A stretch of 64,000 nt of DNA, taken from positions 30,831,501 through 30,895,500 of the forward strand of contig NC_068560.1 of assembly GCF_022201045.2 (NCBI RefSeq), written 5' to 3'. The notes below the pieces were generated by a model. That model saw nothing but the letters and a program-made list of their open reading frames with translations. It made no database searches and was not told where the DNA came from. This DNA comes from Citrus sinensis. Lineage: Eukaryota; Streptophyta; Magnoliopsida; Sapindales; Rutaceae. The translations under genes and the position numbers were made by a program. Shown here piece by piece: positions 51,647 through 63,681 of this stretch. How positions within the stretch are numbered: position 1 is the stretch's first letter; each line of letters begins with the position of its first letter.

Positions 51647-53959
51647 TTGATTTATAGTAAGTCCTTCTTTTACAATTTTCAAAGTATTAGCCGATATACA
51701 TTTCTGACGCCAATTTACTTTCAATCACTGCCCTTATTCTATGTAGAAACTTTTAGATGGATTCCAAAATGCCAGGTTATCAATAAACTCCATTTTCAAA
51801 TTGTTTTTAATACATTTACAAGCACACAATGGCATCCATTGTGGGTGTCCATATTATAATGAGCAGATTTACACGATGAACATTGTTCTATATGTGTGCA
51901 TGTGATGCTATCAATATCTACATATGTACGTCCTCCATATATGCGTGCTGGCAGAGTTCTTGTTCATTGCTTGAATTTCATCTAAGATCTTGTTGTATTC
52001 ACGTGGAAGAACTTGCATGATTCGCCTTATGATTTGTTCATTGAACTTTTAGGACATTGCACGAGACGGAAGACAATGTCGGCGGCAAGCGCCATCTATC
52101 TCGAGTGAAATTCTTTGTGATAGCACTAGTTTGTAGCTTCTGCTGGCACTTGTTCCCTGGCTACTTCTTCCAAAGCTTACAAAGCATCTCGTGGGTCTGC
52201 TGGGCTTTTCCGAACTCAGTTGCAGCCCACCAAATCGGGTCGGGCCTAAACGGACTCGGGGTCGGGGCGTTAACCCTGGACTGGACAGCAGTTGCGTCTT
52301 TCTTGTTCAGCCCTTTAATATGTCCTTTCTTCGCCATCGCAAATGTCTTCGTAGGATATGCCTTTATTATTTACGTAGTGATTCCCGTTGCCTATTGGGG
52401 GCTAAACTTGTACAACGCCAAAACTTTTCCAATATTTTCATCGCATTTGTACACCGCACAAGGTCCCGAGTACAACATCACATTGATCGTCAATGACAAG
52501 TTTGAGTTGGATTTGGCATCGTATAAGCAACATGGAAGAATCCATATGAGCACCTTCTTTGCTCTAACCTACGGATTTGGCTTTGCCACAATTGCAGCTA
52601 CACTTACTCATGTGGCCTTATTCTACGGAAGGTAATTAACTTAACTGTCTCTCAATCCACGCATTCTTCAAAATGTAACAGCATATTTTTCCATATATAA
52701 TGTTATTTGTAGGGAGATTTTAGATCGATACCGAGCTTCTTCCGAGGGAAAGCAGGATGTTCACACAAGATTAATGAAGAACTACAAGGACATACCTTCA
52801 TGGTGGTTTCAAGTGCTTCTCGTTGGGACAATTGCAGTCTCTCTTGCACTCTGCATTTTCCTGAAAAAGGAGGTTCAGATGCCGTGGTGGGGGCTAATAT
52901 TCGCTTCTGGCCTAGCTTTCATATTCACTCTTCCCGTCAGCATCATCACTGCCACCACAAATCAAGTAAGTTATAGTTTAAGGATGAAATTTTGAAACAT
53001 TCTAATTTCCCGGCCCCCTAAAATAATTAAGAATCACGATTTTGTTCTGTATAGACACCAGGATTGAATATCATCACGGAATACATAATGGGAGTAATAT
53101 TGCCAGGGGAACCGATAGCCAATGTTTGCTTTAAGACCTATGGATATATGAGCATGGCTCAGGCAATTTCCTTTCTTAGTGATTTCAAATTAGGGCATTA
53201 CATGAAGATCCCACCAAGATCAATGTTCCTAGTTCAGGTAATTAATTGATAATAATCAAACCCTCTTCTCTGTTTTCCGCAATCCAATAGCTAGCATGAA
53301 ATTAATACAAGCTTGCATTTGATCATCAGTTCATTGGAACCATCATAGCGGGAACAATCAACCTCATTGTAGCATGGTGGCTTTTAAACTCAGTCGAACA
53401 CATATGTCAACCAGGTCTGCTTCCGAAGAACAGTCCTTGGACATGCCCAAATGATCGTGTATTCTTCGATGCATCTGTTATATGGGGTCTAGTTGGACCA
53501 AGGCGAATCTTCGGTTCTCAAGGAAACTACGGGGCTCTCAATTGGTTCTTCGTAGGAGGATTATTGGGACCATGTGCAGTGTGGCTTTTGCACAAGAAAT
53601 TTCCAAATCAATCATGGATACCCCTCATCAATCTTCCAGTCCTGCTCGGAGCAACAGCTTACATGCCGCCGGCCACAGCTTTGAACTACAACGCCTGGAT
53701 TTTGGTCGGAACAATATTCAACTTTTTCGTGTTCAGGTATCGCAAGAAATGGTGGCAGAGGTATAACTACATTCTGTCGGCTGCTTTAGACGCTGGAACG
53801 GCGTTCATGACTGTTCTGCTCTACGTCTCGCTGGGCTTGGAGGGTGTAAACTTGCACTGGTGGGGGTCCAACCCTGATATTGACCCAGAGCATTGTGATC
53901 TCGCAACTTGCCCCACAGCAAAGGGCGTTGCAGTTGATGGGTGCCCAGTGTTCGCTTAA
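49150..53959 (+). CDS. Oligopeptide transporter (OPT family), upstream member of a tandem pair
   Basis: Six exons: 49150-49674, 50153-50250, 52053-52631, 52713-52965, 53055-53237, 53330-53959. They encode 755 residues, normal for plant OPT proteins. The acidic cytosolic N-terminus carries [10 protein letters not shown], then many hydrophobic segments follow. The two family signatures are present: NPGPFN at 118-123 and KIPPR at 536-540. The end is [12 protein letters not shown]. Plant OPT proteins bring small peptides or metal chelates into cells with protons across the plasma membrane; the substrate cannot be read from sequence. It belongs with the OPT1/2/4/5-like members, not the YSL branch. 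Intron 2 is 1.8 kb and holds several microsatellites. The promoter is duplicated. The next gene downstream has all intron positions in common. Confidence 0.93.
50109..50131. repeat. (TG)n microsatellite
   Basis: A dinucleotide run in intron 1 of the first OPT gene, 20 bases before the acceptor AG at 50151-50152, so length changes could affect splicing. Confidence 0.9.
50778..50800. repeat. (GGAGA)n pentanucleotide repeat
   Basis: Four GGAGA-type units within intron 2 of the first OPT gene. Confidence 0.85.
51321..51366. repeat. (TC)n/(GA)n microsatellite with self-complementary halves
   Basis: A short TC run (51321-51332) changes directly into a GA run (51333-51366), so the two can pair. 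It lies in intron 2 of the first OPT gene. Confidence 0.9.
51615..51641. repeat. (TG)n microsatellite
   Basis: A dinucleotide run in intron 2 of the first OPT gene. Confidence 0.9.
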
Positions 53960-54629
53960 TATGCTTTTAGTTAATGTAATATAGTATAATATAATAATCC
54001 TACTTCCCTGTACTCAAAACTATGTTGGTTTGGCATTCTTTAAATATTATGAAAAATCATTGAACTGTTTTATTTGTGTCACAGGGTACATGCCATAATT
54101 TTTGGGACAAGTTTTGGGATATCTTAATAATACTGTTTTTCTTTTTATATTAAATCATCTTATGATCGAAAATCACATTGTGCCCAATTCTTCCAACAAA
54201 TATATAATACAGCTACATTCACAAATCTCAAATCGAGGATTTTAGTTAAGTTAGAACAATTTTATATTAGTTTATCTATGCGTTTGTTGGTATTAATATT
54301 ATTTTTTTATTTACAAATTAAATTAATTAAGTCTTAAAGCATAAATGTATGTGTGTGAGACAAATGCTAAGTTAAATTACATGTAACTTACAACAACTCA
54401 AAAATAATTACCTAATATAAAAGAATGATAGTATGTAAAATAAGTAGGAAAATCAGGATAAATATTTAGTGCTGAACTGAGTTTTTTTCTCATTACTGAA
54501 TCAACAGTTATTAGGTAAGAGAAATAAAAAATAAAAACTCAAAATAATTTTGACCATTGATTCAGTACTCAGCAAAAAATCAGTTCATCATTTAATCTTA
54601 ATCCAAGAAATCATAAGTAACTACATTTA
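53960..54629. other. 3' flank of the first OPT gene
   Basis: AT-rich non-coding sequence up to the small element at 54630. No gene is seen. Confidence 0.5.
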
Positions 54630-55251
54630 GGTGGCGTTTGTTTTTTAACTTAATGACTTAAAGTGACTTAACTTAATTAATTAAGTTAATTAGAGGTGTT
54701 TGTTTTTATAATTTAATGAGACTTTTTTTTATAATTTTGACTTAATAAAATAAGCCAATTTTTTTGGTTTTTTACTTAATGGAGAAATCTTAATTAAGTC
54801 AATTACTTGTTAATGTCAAAAATATCACTGCTTTATAATTTATTTTTTATGTCTATCCCAAAACTCACCCATAGACATTTACCCCACATAAAAATATCCA
54901 TGTTTTTTCTTTCTTATATTATATACGATAAAATTTGAAATTTATGGTATTTTATATATTAAAATTCTAAAATAATTATGTATTCACTTGAATATAGTTT
55001 TACTTATAAATGTTAAAATATTATGGTATTTAATATATTATTTATTTGACATTTAAATTTAATAAGGATACAAATGAAAAAGTACATATTTTCAACTTTT
55101 TAAGTTGAAAAAAACAAACAACTTAATACTTATTTTCTGAGATTCAGACAAAAAAACAAACATATTATTCAGATTCAGATAGTCAGATCTATTCAGAATT
55201 CAGACTAATTCAGGTCTATTCAGATTTCAAAAAAAAAAAAAAAACGCCACC
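54630..55251. mobile_element. Probable Tourist-type MITE of 622 bp
   Basis: The ends are inverted repeats starting GGTGGCGTTTG on the left and GGTGGCGTTTT when the right end is read inverted. The trinucleotide TTA flanks both sides (54627-54629, 55252-55254), as for Tourist/Harbinger MITEs. The inside is AT-rich and non-coding. It sits between the two OPT genes, about 290 bases before the second. Confidence 0.75.
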
Positions 55252-55301
55252 TTAGATTTATTAAAGTACATGAAATATAACTTAGAAAAATCTCTATATA
55301 T

Positions 55302-55380
55302 AATTATATGAAAAAGAGGATGTGTAAACTAACAAGACAAAATCATATATATATATACACATCCTCTTTTTCATATAATT
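55302..55380. repeat. Perfect 25-bp inverted repeat (hairpin) before the second OPT gene
   Basis: The arms at 55302-55326 and 55356-55380 are exact reverse complements (left arm begins AATTATATGAAAAAGAGG), with a 29-base AT-rich loop. The right arm ends 164 bases before the start codon at 55545, so it falls in the promoter or the 5' UTR. Confidence 0.95.
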
Positions 55381-55544
55381 CACATTATCAGAAATTCAAT
55401 TGTAATTAAAGTTTAGTTCTCCACGTATTACGTAACAAAATACCCTATTTTTGCTCTTCACGAACTACTACGGATTCATAAATCATAATCAATTCACGCC
55501 AAAACGGCAGAGCTAGCTAACTGACTCTCACAGGCTCATTCACG

Positions 55545-58500
55545 ATGGACTTTCGCGATGCAGAAGCGCCGCCGTCGAAACGCAAAGATCACGAACTGGA
55601 CGACGAAAACGACGACGTTTCTCCGATCGAAGAAGTCCGTCTAACGGTGTCAAACGAAGACGACCCGACGCTGCCCGTATACACATTCCGTATGTGGTTC
55701 TTAGGCGTAATCTCGTGCGTCCTCCTCTCTTTCCTCAACACGTTCTTCGCCTACCGTACGGAGCCTCTGCTCGTCACCATGATCTCCGTACAGGTGGCAA
55801 CTCTCCCCATCGGACGGTTCATGGCGAGGCTGCTTCCGGAAAAGAAGTTCAGAGTCCCTGGATTCGGAGAGAAGGAGTTTTCGTTAAATCCGGGGCCGTT
55901 TAACGTGAAAGAGCACGTGCTCATCTCGATCTTCGCCAATGCTGGGGCTGGGTTCGGCAGTGGAGCCGCTTACGCTATCAGTATAGTGGACATTATAAAG
56001 GCCTTTTATCGACGTAATATCAGTTTCTTGGCTGCGTGGATTCTTGTCATTACCACTCAGGTTATTTATTCAACTTTTTCTTTTTAATGTTGTTAAAATT
56101 TAGACGTAATTATGTACTCATTTTTTTCCCTAAAAAGTGAAAAGTTAATTAAATGATACATTTAAATGACTAATCTCTTGTGAGTAGGTTCTGGGGTACG
56201 GTTGGGCCGGAATACTGAGGAAGTTCGTCGTTGACCCGGCGGAGATGTGGTGGCCCAGTAGTCTGGTTCAGGTTTCTCTTTTCAGGTAATTATTGCTCTT
56301 TTTTTTCAAAAAAAGAAAGTAAATTTTTAGTGCAAAACGTAGTGTTTTATTTAGTTGCATGGATTAAGCGATAGACTAGACTTGCGGCTACCTGCACAAC
56401 ATTGAATGGTAGAAAATGTGAAAGCTAGCCAGTTGATGGCTAATAATAACAATAATGATGGATCTCAAAATATTGCCCTTTAAATAAATAATTCCTTTAT
56501 TAAGAAATATTTTCATTTTAGCTACAGTTAAGACTACAGTGTCTTTTTTCTCAATATATTTATTATTTAGGTACAAATCTTTGCCAGATCATTTTAAACC
56601 AAGTTTTGTCACATGTGAGCGGTTGAGGATATTTATGATTGCATTGATTTCAAGGGTTAAGACGATTTTCGTAAGTTCTTCTTTAATAATTAGCTCCAAA
56701 TTAGAAGCAGGTAATTTATAATTAGTAGTATGTTTGGAGTTGTTATATTTTTTCTAATCCAAGAATTTTCTACAAAGTAAATATAAATTCCTTTTTAAAA
56801 TAGTTTTAAGCATTTTTTTTCAAAAGAAAAATTATAAATCGTTTTTGTTGTTTTCGAACTTACTTTATACGAATTTTTTTAAAAAAACACACATTTAATT
56901 ATTTAAAAATGCTGTCGCTAACGTCTAATGCACTTTCAAAGGCACCAAACAAATAATAACATACTCTACTTTCGACATAGAACTATGAACCTGTATACAT
57001 AATTGTATTCTTATTGTAGAAATTGAAAGAAGAATTTAATGAAAAGTCCCATGTTGATTTTATTTTACAATTGAACAGGGCTCTGCATGAGAAAGACAAC
57101 AATCGCATGTCACGGGGGAAATTTTTCTTGATTGTACTTGTATGCAGCTTCTCCTGGTATATATTTCCAGGTTACCTTTTCCCCACTTTGACTACAGTTT
57201 CTTGGGTCTGCTGGGCATTTCCAAGTTCGATAACAGCCCACCAGCTAGGCTCAGGCATGAAAGGACTCGGTCTTGGTGCCTTTGCCCTTGACTGGTCAGT
57301 CATTGCCTCTTATCTTGGCAGCCCTCTTATTACTCCATTCTTTGCAATTGTCAATGTTTTTGTTGGCTATATCATTGTGATGTACGTTTTGACACCAATA
57401 GCTTACTGGGGTTTCAATCTCTATGATGCCAAAACGTTCCCGATCTTCTCTTCACACTTATTCAATTCAAAAGGACAGATATATAACATATCAGCCATTG
57501 TCAATGAAAATTTTGAACTAGACATTCCAATGTATGAGCGGCAGGGCCCCATGCACCTAAGCACATTCTTTGCCGTTACATATGGCATTGGCTTCGCTGC
57601 CATTATATCTACTCTCACGCATGTGGCCTTGTTTAATGGAAGGTAAGTAATCACAGAGACTAGAATTGAGTGCTTTAGATTACATCGGAGCAATTGTTAT
57701 ATTACATGAATGGTTGTTCTAACAGGGAGATATATGAACAAATCCGAGCCTCTACAAGGGGAAAGCAAGATATCCACACTAGGTTGATGAAGAAGTATAA
57801 GGACATACCAAATTGGTGGTTTTATTTAATGCTTGTTGGATCGCTGATACTCTCTCTTGTGCTATGCATTTTCATGAAAGATGAGGTCCAAATGCCATGG
57901 TGGGGACTCCTCTTTGCAGCAGCCCTTGCATTAATTTTTACCCTTCCAATCAGCATCATAACTGCCACAACCAATCAGGTGAAAGCATTGAATTTTGGCT
58001 TGTGCGAACTTTTGCCCTTAGCTTAAAACTCTGTTCAGCATGATAATTGATTAATCAAAAGCTATCTTCTTGTATATTTGCATTGTATAGTCGAATAAAA
58101 AAGAGGTTTAGATTAATACTAACTTTTTTTTTGGGGTCATTTTTGTTAATTCATTATTTGTTACTTTTGCTGCAGACGCCGGGATTAAACATTATCACAG
58201 AGTACATCATGGGTGTTATATATCCAGGTAGGCCAATAGCTAATGTCTGCTTCAAGACATATGGGTACATCAGCATGAGCCAGGCAGTTTCTTTCCTCAG
58301 TGATTTCAAGCTTGGCCATTACATGAAGATTCCAACAAGAGCCATGTTCGTCGTTCAGGTTTGTACTAATTTAATCAGATATTTCAGTACAATATGCAAA
58401 AAAAGGTACTCGTGACAGTAATTAGTTTCTCGATACGGTTATGTTTTCAATTGGAATGTATGATGTCTAAACTCCTTCTGGCTTTTTGTTGTTCATAAAG

Positions 58501-59115
58501 TTCATAGGGACTATAATTGCCGGAACAGTCAATCTAGGGGTGGCTTGGTGGCTGCTAACAACCGTAGAGAACATATGTCAAGATCAACTCCTCCCTCCCA
58601 ATAGTCCTTGGACATGTCCTGGTGACCGCGTATTCTATGATGCATCTGTCATCTGGGGTTTAATTGGACCAAAACGTATCTTCGGAAGAATGGGAATCTA
58701 CTCAGCTCTCAACTGGTTCTTCCTTTTAGGAACATTGGGACCTTTCGTGGTGTGGCTGCTGCACAAAGCATTTCCCAAGCATAAATGGATTACATTGATT
58801 AATCTTCCAGTACTTTTGGGAGCAACAGCCCAAATGCCACCAGCTACGACTGTGAACTTCAATTGCTGGATTGTGGTTGGGACAATATTCAATTACTTCA
58901 TATTCAAGTATCGAAAGGGGTGGTGGCAAAGATACAATTATGTTGTATCAGCAGCCTTAGATGCTGGATTGGCTTTCATGGGAGTTCTTTTGTACTTCAC
59001 CCTTACCATGGAGAACAGAAGCATAGACTGGTGGGGCTCAGCTGGTGAACATTGTGATCTGGCTTCCTGCCCAACTACCAAAGGTGTAGTTGTTGAAGGG
59101 TGTCCTGTTTATTAA
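55545..59115 (+). CDS. Oligopeptide transporter (OPT family), downstream member of a tandem pair
   Basis: Six exons: 55545-56060, 56188-56285, 57079-57642, 57726-57978, 58176-58358, 58501-59115. They encode 742 residues. The second, fourth and fifth exons have exactly the same lengths as in the gene at 49150, so the two came from one duplication. The N-terminus is acidic with [16 protein letters not shown] is at 115-120, and the protein ends [11 protein letters not shown]. The second family signature reads KIPTR (528-532) where most members have KIPPR. Exon 1 is strikingly GC-rich (CGACG words), more so than the later exons. The likely role is proton-driven uptake of small peptides or related compounds at the plasma membrane; the substrate is unknown. 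No damage was seen, and a hairpin lies in its upstream region. Confidence 0.93.
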
Positions 59116-59617
59116 ATGTCCTTCCGCTACAAGATTAAGCTACTTTAGCTGGTGTTATTAGCTTCATGAGGCATCATTAGAGAAATTAAAAAAAAAAGTA
59201 TTCGTAAATCATCAGGCTTCTTTAGCTCTCAAGTCCATTCTTTTAAACTTTTAAGTCATGTGGATGTCTGTGATTAATCACGATTGTTATACAATTAATC
59301 ATCTATGGTTATTTTTTCAGTTCCTAGATGACGTTCTGTATATATTGCGGAACTCCACAACAAGATTCATACTTCTTAAAAGTTAAATCTACTACAGTTG
59401 AAGAAAATACAAGATAGTTAATACAGGTTGAAGGAAAGAAATATGCAAGCTTGAATGAAAAACATTTCAAGTTGTTGAAGAAAAATTCACAAGTAAAATG
59501 CAAAACTTTTTAAACATGTGTGTGTGTATAGTTTTATATTTACATATATATTGGAAGATATATCGAAAATGTATATTACAACTTTTAGAAGAGACGCACC
59601 AAAAGAGTAAGAGAACA
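59116..59617. other. Convergent 3' region between the second OPT gene and the stress-type gene
   Basis: Non-coding AT-rich sequence, probably 3' UTRs of both genes. Confidence 0.5.
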
Positions 59618-59992
59618 TCATAAAAGAGATTTCGAAGTTGATGAAGATGGAGCAGCATATCTAGAAGAGAAGCCACGAGACAGAGAATCAACATCACCCT
59701 CATCCCAACAGCCATCATCGAAGTTCTGAGCATAGCTCAAAGGATCATACTTAAACCCACCCGCTGGTTTTGGATTCTTGGCCCTGAAAGCTGCTTCTAT
59801 ATTAAAACAAACACTTCGCTGCTGTGCACGCCTTCTTGTATCTCTCCAAATTCTCGGCTTCCTCCATGGAAGCTTTAGCTTGAGCCGACCCCAGCATGAT
59901 AGCAGCCCTGTTGCTTCATCATCTGTATTCTTAGGAGAAGAAGAAGTTCTCTCCATCATTGCTTTGAGTTTAAGATGAGAACAACTATTCAT
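59618..59992 (-). CDS. Small plant protein with YDPLSYAQNFDDG motif, stress-type family
   Basis: A single exon encodes 124 residues from the ATG at 59992, starting MNSCSHLKLKAMMERTSSSP. An open frame continues upstream, but the longer form is not likely: the upstream codons are non-coding in style and a TATA element lies just before this ATG. The middle is basic (WRKPRIWRDTRRRAQQRS). The conserved core is FRAKNPKPAGGFKYDPLSYAQNFDDG, after which a serine-rich tail ends SSSTSKSLL. Proteins with the YDPLSYxxNFD core are common in land plants and often described as stress-induced, but their biochemical role is unknown. There is no signal peptide or membrane segment. Confidence 0.82.
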   Translation of the reverse strand: MNSCSHLKLKAMMERTSSSPKNTDDEATGLLSCWGRLKLKLPWRKPRIWRDTRRRAQQRSVCFNIEAAFRAKNPKPAGGFKYDPLSYAQNFDDGCWDEGDVDSLSRGFSSRYAAPSSSTSKSLL

Positions 59993-60067
59993 TTTGCCAA
60001 CTTGTTGGGGTATGCCTCTTCTCTCCTTTTGTTGTGGATTTTGAATGTGTGGTAGAGAGAAGATGGC

Positions 60068-60074
60068 ATTTATA
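60068..60074 (-). promoter_or_regulatory. TATA element of the small stress-type gene
   Basis: TATAAAT on the minus strand, 76 bases before the ATG at 59992, leaving room for a leader of about 45 bases. Confidence 0.6.
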
Positions 60075-61529
60075 AGTCGATATGGAATAACAAGTCCCAT
60101 TTTGTTTTCAAGGAGAAACGGAAGATGAGTGAAGATATAATTTGTCATTTGCTTGCCACAGAGCGAATCTCCGCCTGTACAATTACAATGCATGATAAAT
60201 GTAGTAAATATCATTTGCACCATTCCGCAGTGGACACACGTCGAATAATACAAGTGTCTCTGTAGAGGACAAAATATACATGCAGCTGTTATATCCAAAA
60301 GGAAACTGGATTTATAAAAAATGTCAGCAAGCTGAGCTAGCTCAGTGCGAATATATTAACTCATGTTGGCTTTAAATATAAGAGGTCGGCTTCATCTTTA
60401 ATCTTTACTTTGAGAAAACAACAGAAAACCAAAAGCTTAAAATGATAGATACCGAATTTTTACTACTAAACTATCAGTTGCTAGACAAAACATATTAAAG
60501 ATACTGATTTTAACTTGGGATGCAATTCTTAAACTCCCAAAGGGCTTCTCATTGTACAAAGATAAGATTCTTTAAAATTTTCACATATGAAGATGAAAAG
60601 AAAAGATTGAAAAACCTGTAACACCACTGGACGTCAAGGCCATTATGAAACAAAATGCCAAAAAATACATATACATATCCAAGTCAGCTAGAGTTTGTTA
60701 ACTAATGTCATTCCATCGAAGCCGTCCCCGAGCAAATAGTGATACTGCAACACTGTTTTTACATTTCTCCCTTCAGATATTCCCAGGTTCAAGCAAATAA
60801 AGGAGCATGTGCGTTTGATGCTATAGAATTACTGGAAGCTTACAGAAAGAATATCCATGGACTGCAGTATTGATGCCATTCAGAAACTGTGCAATTGTGT
60901 AAACGTGCTTATCATTCCAAGCTCATTCATTCGCATAGACCTACATTTCCATCTTTGATCATCCATTTGGATGACACCTATTAATTCATCCTACACTTGG
61001 TTTTCAATGCAGATAAATAAACATAAGAAGAAATCATGCCACAACAGAACTAAACTTATTGCTTTGTGACTGGCTCAAGTCAGAGGCTCCGTATAACAAC
61101 AGCATCTACATTGGTTTAGTATATATAGCATATTTGATTTTTATCAGTAATGAAAATGACAGCAGCAAGAGGCAACAAATTATTTCCACAAAGAGCGTTT
61201 TAGGACATGAACAAACTACTTAAAGCTTGCAGAGCAATGCCGATTCAAAGTGTGAAAGCTTAAATAAGGATAGACAAGACAGCATTTGAGTGGTCAAGTG
61301 AGGTAGAAAGTAAAATACAAAAATTTGACAAAAAGAAGAGGAAAAGTCTACATGGACTGTCTACCAAAATTGACCTTGAATTTCACTCTTTACGAAGAAG
61401 AAGCTAATATGAGGAAATTTATAAGCTCTTACGGACGTAATTTGCCAGCACTTAAAGCTGAAGAAATTCAAGGACACAAATTACCAGTTACCAATCACCA
61501 CAGAACAGAAAATGGAATGGACCAACAGG
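60075..61529. other. Intergenic region upstream of the stress-type gene
   Basis: No gene recognised. The open frame at 61325-61540 has no domain and overlaps the PPR stop region. The part near 61529 is the 3' flank of the PPR gene. Confidence 0.45.
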
Positions 61530-63389
61530 CTACATTTTGACTGCCACCTGTTCTGCTGAGCTTTTCTTCACAACTCCTCTGGAGCACAACTGATTTAATA
61601 GATCAAGAGCCTCCTTAGCTAAACCTTCATAAGCTATGCCTTCAATGAGAATGGTGTATGTAGCTTCAGTGGGTTTACAACCCCTCGTTACCATATCTGC
61701 CAAGATGTCAATAGCACGATAGGTCTGCCGAGCCTTACAAAGTCCTAAGATGATAGAATTGTAGGTGATAACATTAGGCCGGACACCCAATCTTTCCAAG
61801 TCATGGAAAAGCTTAATTGCTTCATCAACCTTGCCTTCTCTACTTAGTCCACCAACAAGTGAAGAGTAGGTAATGGTATCAGGCTTAAGACCTTTTGTGC
61901 GCATCTCCTCCAAAAGCTTCATCGCTTGCTCCGTCTTCCCCACCTTTGAGAGGCCATCAATCACAGTATTGTAAGTGATCAAAACTGGAGAACAATGTTT
62001 GTTACTGAGCTGATTAAGTATCTCAACTGCTACATCAACCTTCCCATCTTTGCATAATGCAGTGAGCAGAGTATTGTAGGTTACAATATCAGGGTAACAA
62101 CCCCTGGAGACCATAATCTCCAAATACTCAATTGCTCTGTCCATTTTCTTCTCCTTGCAGAAACCATGAAGCACTGGGTTGTAACTTAAGGAATTGGGAG
62201 TACACCCATGCTTAGGCATTTTTTCCAGAATGTCGATTGCTCGACCCAATAAACCCTTTCGACACAAGAAATTAATCAAGATGTTGAAAGTGACAACACT
62301 TGGGGAGCAACCTTTGAGAACCATTTCAGCTAATAGTCTCTCAGCATCCATCCACCTCCCAGTGCTACACATGCTACGCAAAATAATATTATGTGTTATC
62401 ACATTCGGTTGGCATCCATAGGATGGCATGTCATTTAAGAACTTGATTGCTTCGTCCAACCTTCCTTCCTTACAAATTCCATTGACAAGAACATTATAAG
62501 TAACCACATCGGGAATACATCCTTTGTTCCTCATCTCATCTAAGAGCTTCATTGCCTGACCAACCCCGCTTTCTTTGCAAGTTGCTTCAATCAATATGGT
62601 GTATGTAATTACATCCGGATAACACTCCTTTTCCAATTGTTTGTGAAGAACTTCCATGGCAAGATTTAATTTCCCACTGTCACACAAAGTTCGCAAAATA
62701 GTGTTATATGTAACAACATCAGGTGCAACACTCATTCGCTCCAAAACCTGTAAAGCATTATCAATCTCCCCCAGTCTGCAATACCCACTAATCAAAACAT
62801 TGTAAGTTATAACATCAGGAACTGCTCCAGAATCTTCTACAATCTCCATAACTCTTGTGGCCTTCCTAGTTTTACCAACCTTACAAAAACCACGAATTAA
62901 ACTTGTGCAAGGGATTATATCAGGAATATCACCATGATAAACCATACTCTCAAGAAACTTAAACCCCTCTTCAAGCTCCCCATTTCTAACCAATCGACGA
63001 AGATGATTATTACTCTCAAAATCCTCAAAATTTAGTGAAGAATTCTCCATGCCCGAAGAAATATGACCATTGTTCAAATGTCCTTGTACAAATGCCTCAC
63101 CATGCTTCATTTTACCATTAAAACTAAGTGTTTCAACTTTGGAAATGGCAAAAACCCGGTTCTGCCTTTGCTTTTGGAACCCTTTATGCTTTTTAAAATC
63201 TACACTGTCGGCAGATTGAACAGAAAAAGAAACTTTGCAGCCCACATGAACTTTCCTAATAGCCCTAGCCCTAGCTATATCCCCAGCCCCAACACTGAAA
63301 GGACCAGTATTTCTACAGCTTTCTCGAGTGAAATGTTGAAATGAGCAAAACCCTTCATGGGCATGATTTGCTGGTACTATAATATCCAT
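61530..63389 (-). CDS. P-class pentatricopeptide repeat protein, At1g09900-like
   Basis: A single exon of 619 residues from a true ATG (63387-63389). After about 125 residues of weakly conserved N-terminus, a near-perfect chain of about 13 PPR repeats of 35 residues runs to the end. Each has the pattern G-x-x-PDVVTYN-x-L-I-x-G-x-C-K (for example GCIPDVVTYNVLVNGICKEG). There are no E or DYW motifs, so it is an RNA-binding P-class protein, usually acting in mitochondria or plastids on transcript ends, splicing or translation. Sequence and length suggest the orthologue of Arabidopsis At1g09900; that match is from memory. The regular repeats should allow a prediction of the RNA target from residues 5 and 35 of each repeat. 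Confidence 0.93.
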   Translation of the reverse strand: MDIIVPANHAHEGFCSFQHFTRESCRNTGPFSVGAGDIARARAIRKVHVGCKVSFSVQSADSVDFKKHKGFQKQRQNRVFAISKVETLSFNGKMKHGEAFVQGHLNNGHISSGMENSSLNFEDFESNNHLRRLVRNGELEEGFKFLESMVYHGDIPDIIPCTSLIRGFCKVGKTRKATRVMEIVEDSGAVPDVITYNVLISGYCRLGEIDNALQVLERMSVAPDVVTYNTILRTLCDSGKLNLAMEVLHKQLEKECYPDVITYTILIEATCKESGVGQAMKLLDEMRNKGCIPDVVTYNVLVNGICKEGRLDEAIKFLNDMPSYGCQPNVITHNIILRSMCSTGRWMDAERLLAEMVLKGCSPSVVTFNILINFLCRKGLLGRAIDILEKMPKHGCTPNSLSYNPVLHGFCKEKKMDRAIEYLEIMVSRGCYPDIVTYNTLLTALCKDGKVDVAVEILNQLSNKHCSPVLITYNTVIDGLSKVGKTEQAMKLLEEMRTKGLKPDTITYSSLVGGLSREGKVDEAIKLFHDLERLGVRPNVITYNSIILGLCKARQTYRAIDILADMVTRGCKPTEATYTILIEGIAYEGLAKEALDLLNQLCSRGVVKKSSAEQVAVKM

Positions 63390-63681
63390 ATTTTCAGCTT
63401 CAAACGTATATTAATGATAAAAAATTCATGCTTCCACAACAAAAGTGTTTTAGAGAGGGTTTTGTAACAGAACAACGATAATTTATCAAAGAGGCTAAAT
63501 AAAGGAATATAGAGAGTTATGCTTACTATGAGACTCTTGTTAAGAAGTGGAAGATAGAGAAGCTACAGGGAGAAGAGTGCCACTGCCGCCAAGGCCTTGT
63601 TTCTTATCCTGTTTGTGTTTTCTCTTGTTCAATAACTATTGCTCCTGTGCGGTCGAGGCCGAGCATTCTATGAAGTGAATT
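63390..63681. other. 5' region of the PPR gene
   Basis: Upstream flank, likely promoter and leader. No other gene. Confidence 0.5.

Noticed and set aside
59993-60298. Longer N-terminus for the small stress-type protein
   Set aside because: The upstream codons are not protein-like, and a TATAAAT element lies just before the inner ATG.
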